Source: RUG12461 sp045661345 (GTDB taxonomy: Bacteria; Bacillota; Clostridia; Lachnospirales; Lachnospiraceae). From it: a stretch of DNA of 45,826 nucleotides. Shown here piece after piece: positions 40,654 to 45,826 of this stretch. The notes under the pieces were generated by a model. It saw nothing but the letters and a program-made list of their open reading frames with translations, did not search any database and was not told the DNA's origin. The translations under genes were made by a program, and so were the position numbers. Location: NCBI GenBank assembly GCA_045661345.1, contig JAZRFM010000009.1, positions 1-45,826 on the forward strand, read 5' to 3'. Numbering within the stretch: position 1 is the first letter of the stretch; the number at the start of each line of letters is the position of its first letter.

Positions 40654-41748
40654 TTATTTGCGCATGTATTTGGTAAGCTGATTCTTTCCGTTGTTCTTGG
40701 AGTCATACAGCGCATCGTCGGCGCCGACAAATGCGTCCTCAAAATCCGTCACCCAGTATACGGTGTTGATGCCGCCGCTAAAGGTCGTCTTTTCATTCAT
40801 AAACAGATACCGGGCGCGCCCGAAATCCTCCCGCAGGGAATTCAGGGTATCCTCTGCCTCTTTTGGATTGCCGCTGTCGAAGGCAAACACAAATTCCTCT
40901 CCGCCGTAGCGCCCTGCGATCACATGCTCGTTGACATAATTGTTCATGAGCCGTCCCAGCTCGCGCAGCACCACATCCCCGTTGTCGTGCCCGTAGGTAT
41001 CGTTGACATGCTTGAAATTGTCAATATCGATGATGGCAATGCTGATGGGATGATCCTTTCGTGCCCAGCGAAGCATCTCATCGGCAGCCGCCTGAAAAAA
41101 GGGTCTCGTGAGCACGCCGGTCAGATTGTCATATTCCAGACGCTGCTTGTATTCTTTCTGCTGGTCAAAATACTCCGTCGTCAGCCGCAGCATCTCGCTG
41201 TTGTTGCTCTGGATCACTTCGGAGATCAAAAACAGCACCGTATCCATCACCACAACGACAATGAGGTTCTGCAGGTAAAAGGAAAGATCCTCCGGACGTT
41301 CCACGATGATAAATACCGCCGAGAAACAGGTTACAATGTAGCACAAAACCAGCAGGATCTTTTGCATCCTGGAGTCACGGAAACAGCTGGCATACATCAT
41401 GATCACGGCCGGCGCACACCACAGCGGCGCGAAATACGCATGAAACAGGGACATGGAGCTCGCCAGTGTGAAGAATGAAAATGTGCAGATATAATTCTTG
41501 CGTTCCTCGGAGAATTTCCCGGATTTATCCTTGTCTACTTTCGTTGCAATCAGACATGCCAGAAGATTGATCGCAATAGGGAGAAGCACATGTACGAGGA
41601 GATAATAGCCGACATCTCCGCGCAGTGTCCGTGTAATGAAATATACAAAGAAGAACAACCAATCCGTAATGATGCTGAGGATAACAAAGGCGAGCATCGC
41701 CTTTCGCATCTTCCTTCGATTGATCGGGTCTAGCATTTGCAGTTCCAT
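40654..41748 (-). CDS. Membrane diguanylate cyclase
   Basis: A 364-residue protein. The first ~190 residues form about six membrane helices (MASE-like sensor), with the first segment at AMLAFVILSIITDWLFFFVY. The GGDEF domain (about 205-364) has YDNLTGVLTRPFF, IDIDNFKHVNDTYGHDNGD and active loop RYGGEEF, a functional variant. No RxxD inhibitory site is present (NEHVIAGRYGG). The C-terminal ALYDSKNNGKNQL fits the usual DADxALYxAKxxGRNxV. Own promoter at 41782-41810 and good ribosome site (GGGGAG). Divergent from the HerA-like ATPase gene. Confidence 0.92.
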   Translation of the reverse strand: MELQMLDPINRRKMRKAMLAFVILSIITDWLFFFVYFITRTLRGDVGYYLLVHVLLPIAINLLACLIATKVDKDKSGKFSEERKNYICTFSFFTLASSMSLFHAYFAPLWCAPAVIMMYASCFRDSRMQKILLVLCYIVTCFSAVFIIVERPEDLSFYLQNLIVVVVMDTVLFLISEVIQSNNSEMLRLTTEYFDQQKEYKQRLEYDNLTGVLTRPFFQAAADEMLRWARKDHPISIAIIDIDNFKHVNDTYGHDNGDVVLRELGRLMNNYVNEHVIAGRYGGEEFVFAFDSGNPKEAEDTLNSLREDFGRARYLFMNEKTTFSGGINTVYWVTDFEDAFVGADDALYDSKNNGKNQLTKYMRK

Positions 41749-41781
41749 AGTGACTCCCCATAATAAAACGCTTACAGTATC

Positions 41782-41810
41782 ATGATATTCTTTTTGGTAC
41801 TTGAACGCAA
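41782..41810 (-). promoter_or_regulatory. Promoter of the diguanylate cyclase gene
   Basis: On the minus strand TTGCGT (41805-41810) and TATCAT (41782-41787) with a 17-nt spacer, about 34 nt before the start. Confidence 0.55.
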
Positions 41811-41857
41811 GGACTTCTTTTTCAGGGAAGAAATAATAGCACTCTTTTTCCTTTTTG

Positions 41858-41866
41858 TGATATAAT
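41858..41866 (+). promoter_or_regulatory. Extended -10 promoter of the HerA-like ATPase gene
   Basis: TGATATAAT at 41858-41866: consensus TATAAT with the TG extension, 32 nt before ATG 41899. The -35 region (AGCACT) is weak, as expected for an extended -10. Confidence 0.6.
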
Positions 41867-41898
41867 GACCGTAATATTCTTTATAGAGGTACGGATGT

Positions 41899-43476
41899 AT
41901 GCTTACGAACGGAAAAATATGGGTCGGAAACAACGAGAACGGTCAGCAGATCTGTCTGCTCCCGTCCCTTGCCAATCGACATGGCCTGATTGCAGGTGCG
42001 ACAGGCACGGGAAAGACCGTTACCCTCAAGGTTCTTGCGGAGTCCTTCAGTGAGCTCGGTGTTCCCGTCTTCCTCGCCGATGTCAAGGGCGATCTTGCGG
42101 GTATGGTGGAGCCGGGCACAGACAGCGAGGATATGCAGCGCCGCATTGAGAAGTTCTCCCTTGCCAAAGCCGGCTTTTCCTATCAGGCTTATCCGGCTAC
42201 CTTTTATGATCTGTATGGAAAAAACGGCATCCCCTTAAGGACCACGATTTCCGAGATTGGGCCGCTCATTCTCTCCCGGATGCTCGGACTGACCGATATT
42301 CAGGGAGACCTGCTGACCGTGGCTTTCAAGGTGGCGGATGATCAGAATCTCCTGCTTGTGGATACCAGGGATCTGAAAGCCATCCTGAATCATATGGCTG
42401 ACAACAACCAGACCTTTGCTCCGGTATACGGCAATATCAACAAGACCTCCGTTGCAGCCATCATCCGCAGCATCGTGGCGTTGGAAACGGTGGGAGGTGA
42501 CACCTTTTTCGGTGAGCCTGCCCTTGATATTCACGACTGGTTCACGACGGATACAAACGGCAGAGGCATGATCAGTATCCTGGACAGCCAGAGCCTCGTC
42601 CAAAACGGCACGCTCTACTCTCTTTTCCTCCTTTGGATGATGTCCGAGCTTTTCGAGACCCTTCCCGAGGTGGGAGATCCTGATAAACCGAAGATGGTTT
42701 TCTTCTTTGACGAAGCCCATCTTCTCTTTAAGAATTGCCAGAAGGCCCTTCTGGAAAAGATTGAGCAGGTCGTCAAGCTGATCCGCTCCAAGGGTGTCGG
42801 GATCTACTTTATCACGCAAAATCCAAAGGACATCCCGGACGGGATCCTCTCCCAGCTCGGCAACAAAATCGAGCACGCCCTGCACGCTTACACGCCGGCG
42901 GATCAGAAAGCTGTCCGCGCAGCCGCACAGGCCTTTCGGATCAATCCGGCCTTTGACACCGAGGAGGCGATTCTGTCTCTCGGCACCGGGGAAGCGGTTG
43001 TTTCCTTCCTCATGGAAGACGGTGCTCCCGGCATCGCGGAGAAGATTTCCGTACTCCCGCCAAAGAGCAGGATGGGTTCCATTGATGACGCCGTCAGGGA
43101 TCGCGCCGTAAAAGGGAGCCTGCTTTACAGCAAATACAGCACGCCCCACGATCCGGATTCCGCCTACGAATTCCTGACAAGGATGGGGATGCAGGCAGAA
43201 GCAGAAGCCGCAAAAGCGGCAGAACAGGCTGCTCTCGAAAAAGAAAAAGCAAAGGCGGAGGCAGCAGCGGCGAAAGAAAAGGAAAAACAGGAAAAAGCAG
43301 ACCAGGCACGCAAAAAGCGCGCCGTCAAAGCTGTCGGCACGACTGTCACAGGCACCATCGGCCGCGAGGTCGGCAAGTCCGTCGGCAGCAGCTTCGGAAA
43401 ATTCGGAAAGACCCTGGGAGGAAATGTCGGTGCTTCCCTCGGCAGAGGACTTCTGAACACCTTATTCAAGCTTTAA
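41899..43476 (+). CDS. HerA/DUF853-family ATPase
   Basis: A 525-residue cytoplasmic ATPase of the DUF853 (YjgR-like, HerA-related) family. Walker A is GATGTGKT (residues ~34-41), Walker B KMVFFFDEAHLLF (~268-280), and YFITQNPKDIPDGILSQLGN matches the motor's sensor region. The C-terminal part is an Ala/Glu/Lys coiled-coil (about 425-475) followed by a Gly-rich tail (REVGKSVGSSFGKFGKTLGG). The family has no firmly established substrate; DNA translocation is inferred from HerA. It is 34 nt before a degenerate GGDEF gene. Start supported by GAGG and by promoter position. Confidence 0.92.
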   Translation: MLTNGKIWVGNNENGQQICLLPSLANRHGLIAGATGTGKTVTLKVLAESFSELGVPVFLADVKGDLAGMVEPGTDSEDMQRRIEKFSLAKAGFSYQAYPATFYDLYGKNGIPLRTTISEIGPLILSRMLGLTDIQGDLLTVAFKVADDQNLLLVDTRDLKAILNHMADNNQTFAPVYGNINKTSVAAIIRSIVALETVGGDTFFGEPALDIHDWFTTDTNGRGMISILDSQSLVQNGTLYSLFLLWMMSELFETLPEVGDPDKPKMVFFFDEAHLLFKNCQKALLEKIEQVVKLIRSKGVGIYFITQNPKDIPDGILSQLGNKIEHALHAYTPADQKAVRAAAQAFRINPAFDTEEAILSLGTGEAVVSFLMEDGAPGIAEKISVLPPKSRMGSIDDAVRDRAVKGSLLYSKYSTPHDPDSAYEFLTRMGMQAEAEAAKAAEQAALEKEKAKAEAAAAKEKEKQEKADQARKKRAVKAVGTTVTGTIGREVGKSVGSSFGKFGKTLGGNVGASLGRGLLNTLFKL

Positions 43477-43510
43477 AGCAAACACATCGTATACGATATA
43501 AGGAGAAACT

Positions 43511-44440
43511 ATGGATCCTGATCACATCATTGTAGAAGCTTTCATGAGGGTCATGGAAAAAATCGAACAGAACGAAGGAAGAGACAGCAGCACATCCCGG
43601 CAAACCTTTTCGGAGATCCTGCACAATTCCATGCATGAGCTGTCAGGGGAGCTGCATATTGCCTCGATTTCCGGAAAGGCTGTCGCCTACCCCACCGCGT
43701 TTCCCATCAACCCGACCAAAGAACTGTTCTTTACCTCCTTTGATCAGGACGGTGCCTCGCGCGCGCATGATTTTATGCGCCACGCTTCTCTCGGCGAAAA
43801 CGGATACTGTGAGATCCGGATCAGTCCCAGTGCTGACGCCTCCTGGGCGGATTCCGAGTCACAAAAGCGTCTCCTCGGACTCGCGCGTTTTCTGGAGATG
43901 ATTCTGGAGCGCCGGATCATGCTGATGAATGTATCGCGTCTGCCGCTCATCGACATGTCCTCGGGTCTTTTAAATTCCCACGGCATGCGTGTCATGGGGG
44001 AAACACTCCTCACGGAGCAGAATCCCGCTTTATATGCCGGGATCTTCTTAAACCTTAAGGATACCAAGCACTTCATTCACAAATACAACGAGCAGCTGAT
44101 CGAAAAATATCTCGTGGGCGTCAGTCACAAGCTTTTCAGTTTTCTCGACACGGACTGTGAGCTCGGAGCGCATTTCGGCGGGGACAATTTTTTTGTATTG
44201 CTTCTGAAAGAGCGTCTACAGGAGTTTCAGGATTTCATGGAAAATGCCGTCGTCGAGGTGCGGGGCGCGGAGAATACCGTCCAGATCCCCCTTTTTGCGC
44301 GGCTCGGCATCTATGAAGGACAGCGCAGAAACCCCATGGGAGCGTTCATGAACGGCGCCTCCGTAGCCTTCCAGACTGCGCGGCGTACCGGTCAGGATGT
44401 GGTGACCTTCAGTCCGGACATGATGAAGCCCGGACCGTGA
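43511..44440 (+). CDS. Degenerate GGDEF-like protein
   Basis: A 309-residue soluble protein. Residues ~150-300 align in pattern with a GGDEF domain: LIDMSSGLLNSHG resembles the DxLTGLxNR block, IFLNLKDTKHFIHKYNEQL the metal/GTP strand, and AHFGGDNFFVL the active loop, where Glu of GGDEF is Asn. Both catalytic metal ligands appear to be missing, so cyclase activity is unlikely. The N-terminal ~145 residues are helical with a beta segment and match nothing I know. Second gene after the HerA-like ATPase; AAGGAG precedes the ATG. May be a c-di-GMP-like sensor or partner of the ATPase. Converges on hypE. Confidence 0.7.
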   Translation: MDPDHIIVEAFMRVMEKIEQNEGRDSSTSRQTFSEILHNSMHELSGELHIASISGKAVAYPTAFPINPTKELFFTSFDQDGASRAHDFMRHASLGENGYCEIRISPSADASWADSESQKRLLGLARFLEMILERRIMLMNVSRLPLIDMSSGLLNSHGMRVMGETLLTEQNPALYAGIFLNLKDTKHFIHKYNEQLIEKYLVGVSHKLFSFLDTDCELGAHFGGDNFFVLLLKERLQEFQDFMENAVVEVRGAENTVQIPLFARLGIYEGQRRNPMGAFMNGASVAFQTARRTGQDVVTFSPDMMKPGP

Positions 44441-44452
44441 TCCTTCACGTCC

Positions 44453-45472
44453 TCAGCAGATCCGGGGCAGTCCCTCTCCCTGCAATACCGAGAGCTTCCT
44501 TAAGCCCCCGATGGCGGTCTTCAGAAACAGCTCCCCGGCATCCGGCTTGATCTGCAGCTCCTTTTCCTCCTCATAAAGCAGCACCTTCCCGATCTTACAG
44601 GCATGTTCCCCATAATGAGACGCCCTCATGACAGACAGCGCCTTCTCTGCGGATTCCTCCGGCAAAATGCAGACCAGCTTCCCTTCATTCCCCATATAAA
44701 GCGGATCCAGCCCCAACAAGGCACAGAAGTCTTTTACCTGCGCACTGACAGGTATCCTGTCCTCCGCAAGGAGCATCGTCTTGCCGCTCTGCCCTGCCAT
44801 TTCCCTGCAGACCGTCGCAAGCCCGCCCCTGGTGATATCCCGAAACGCATGGATCGGTACCCCCTCATTGATGAGGGAGCGCACGATGGAATTGAGAGGT
44901 GCGCAATCGCTTTGAATCTCATTTTCAATACTCATCCGGCTGCTTAAAATGGCCGCATGGTGATCCCCCAGATATCCGGACACAAGAACCGCATCCCCCT
45001 TTTCAATACAGGCCGGCTCGATAGACATACCGGCAGGCACAAATCCCACTCCCGTGGTATTGATCACGAGACCGCCGTTCCCTTCCACGACCTTTGTATC
45101 CCCTGCCACTATCAGAATCCCAGCCTCTTCCGCGGTTTTCGCCATGGAATGCACGATCTTTTTCAGATCGGAAATCGGCAGCCCCTCTTCCATAATGAAC
45201 GCAACTGTCATATACTCCGGCACAGCGCCCCGCATCAAAAGATCATTTACGGTTCCGGCCACAGAGAGCCTTCCGATATCCCCGCCCTGAAAAAACAAAG
45301 GCTTCACCACAAAGCTGTCCGTTGTCAACGCCAGTTCCGCGCCCCCGTTGACAACGGCGGCATCATTCATCTGTGCAAGATAACCGTTCCAAAACTCCTT
45401 CGCAAACACCTCCCGGATCAGGTCTGATGTCGCCTGCCCGCCGCTTCCGTGAATCATCTCGATCTTTTCCAT
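44453..45472 (-). CDS. hypE: Hydrogenase maturation protein HypE
   Basis: A 339-residue HypE, which dehydrates the carbamoyl group on its C-terminal cysteine to a cyano ligand for the [NiFe] hydrogenase active site. It opens IEMIHGSGGQATSDLIREVF and ends LPRIC, the diagnostic C-terminal Cys. AIR-synthase-like blocks ALTTDSFVVKPLFFQGGDIG, VAGDTKVVEG and DITRGGLATVCREMA are intact. GGAGGTCC precedes ATG 45472. Other hyp genes and hydrogenase subunits are not in the window; upstream is a non-coding repeat region, so hypE starts a message of its own or follows something past the edge. Confidence 0.95.
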   Translation of the reverse strand: MEKIEMIHGSGGQATSDLIREVFAKEFWNGYLAQMNDAAVVNGGAELALTTDSFVVKPLFFQGGDIGRLSVAGTVNDLLMRGAVPEYMTVAFIMEEGLPISDLKKIVHSMAKTAEEAGILIVAGDTKVVEGNGGLVINTTGVGFVPAGMSIEPACIEKGDAVLVSGYLGDHHAAILSSRMSIENEIQSDCAPLNSIVRSLINEGVPIHAFRDITRGGLATVCREMAGQSGKTMLLAEDRIPVSAQVKDFCALLGLDPLYMGNEGKLVCILPEESAEKALSVMRASHYGEHACKIGKVLLYEEEKELQIKPDAGELFLKTAIGGLRKLSVLQGEGLPRIC

Positions 45473-45537
45473 GGACCTCCTCCTTCTTCTCTGTACCGTA
45501 GTTTAACTCCTGCCTCCCCCGGACGATTGCCCGCCCA

Positions 45538-45605
45538 CTCCCGGCATGTCCGCCCCCTCCGGGCTCCCTGTGCCCTCCCGGCATGTCCGCCCCCTCCGGG
45601 CTCCC
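45538..45605. repeat. 31-nt tandem repeat upstream of hypE
   Basis: A 31-nt unit occurs twice, perfectly, at 45538-45568 and 45575-45605 (period 37). On the minus strand it reads toward hypE and resembles positions 182-212 at the other window end (about 26 of 31 identical). Confidence 0.8.
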
Positions 45606-45614
45606 GCTGTCTTT

Positions 45615-45819
45615 TCACAAGCACATCGGAACTGCACATGCTCGCTCGGTGTGCTTCTAATCAGATTTGCCAAGGCATCGGCTAATCCGCAACCGCTCGC
45701 AACCTGCCATCCATGGCAGATGCTCGCTCTCGCACACGTCCTGTGTGCTCGTTGCTAGATATTGAGAAATCTGATAAGAATCACATTCTCGCTCACAAAG
45801 CATTCCGTTGTGCTTGTGA
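45615..45819. repeat. Structured intergenic element at right edge
   Basis: A 205-nt stretch without a gene. Its ends are inverted: TCACAAGCACA at 45615 matches TGTGCTTGTGA ending 45819, and AATCAGATTT ending 45668 matches AAATCTGAT at 45767. Internally, hairpins such as CTGCCAT/ATGGCAG occur, and the motif TCGCTC appears three times in one orientation (near 45642, 45724 and 45789). Together with the tandem repeat it makes up the whole 354-nt region upstream of hypE; I see no coding gene there. Confidence 0.55.
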
Positions 45820-45826
45820 CCAGCCG

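Noticed and set aside
43486..43497. Perfect 12-nt palindrome ATCGTATACGAT between the HerA-like and pseudo-GGDEF genes
   Set aside because: Short, within an operon gap next to the ribosome site; chance occurrence cannot be excluded and no second copy was noticed.
45538..45605. CRISPR-like repeat-spacer array
   Set aside because: Only two units, a 6-nt spacer, and no cas gene; it is a simple tandem duplication.
45454..45639. Gly/Arg-rich minus-strand ORFs upstream of hypE
   Set aside because: They are readings of the 31-nt tandem repeat; no conserved protein and hypE has its own start.

Overview
The window is a gene-dense bacterial chromosome segment of about 46 kb. It looks like a low-GC-lineage Clostridia member, most likely Lachnospiraceae, although base composition here is fairly GC-rich. 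This is inferred from the gene set: the ACT-domain/UPF0210 pair, PurO-type IMP cyclohydrolase, a large FtsA-like ATPase, a DNA polymerase I with a decayed proofreading domain, and the order tig-clpP-clpX-lon-engB. The genus cannot be named. No rRNA, insertion sequence, prophage or CRISPR array is visible. Two tRNAs are present (Trp, Leu).

Left part (0.2-10.3 kb, all minus strand): polA, coaE, FtsA-like ATPase, a WalJ/YycJ-type metallo-hydrolase, the radical SAM protein AmrS, ACT protein, UPF0210 protein and purO run with short gaps or overlaps and look like one transcription unit. Upstream lie a cysteine-rich 60-residue protein and, divergently, two tiny ORFs (51 and 44 aa) with their own promoter, a nearby inverted repeat and a clear terminator, followed by tRNA-Trp.

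Centre-left (11-20.3 kb, minus strand): a response regulator with Rec-Hpt-pseudoRec-Rec layout, then a partner-switching set (degenerate HATPase-like protein, STAS antagonist, membrane SpoIIE phosphatase fused to an RsbW-like kinase domain), then exoA and a heterodimeric ABC exporter ending at a strong terminator. The SpoIIE-kinase gene has a strong internal ribosome binding site and ATG exactly at the start of the kinase domain. The output of this signalling set is not encoded nearby.

Centre (20.3-28 kb, minus strand): the protein-quality operon tig-clpP-clpX-lon-engB-metF, preceded by an extended -10 promoter and containing an 11-bp perfect palindrome before lon. A CYTH protein and a divergent DJ-1/PfpI protein flank a 132-nt element that can fold into a cloverleaf.

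Right part (28.8-45.8 kb): a lipoprotein/EEP phosphatase-nuclease/small protein operon; tRNA-Leu followed closely by an acyl-adenylating enzyme and an E2-acyltransferase-like protein lacking the usual catalytic histidine; a minus-strand run larB-larC1-flippase-glycosyltransferase-diguanylate cyclase-GGDEF; another diguanylate cyclase; a HerA/DUF853 ATPase followed by a degenerate GGDEF protein; and hypE. Nickel chemistry (LarB, LarC, HypE) and c-di-GMP-type domains (four GGDEF proteins in 10 kb) are the themes. Both window ends carry non-coding structured DNA, and a related GC-rich repeat occurs at both ends in opposite orientation.
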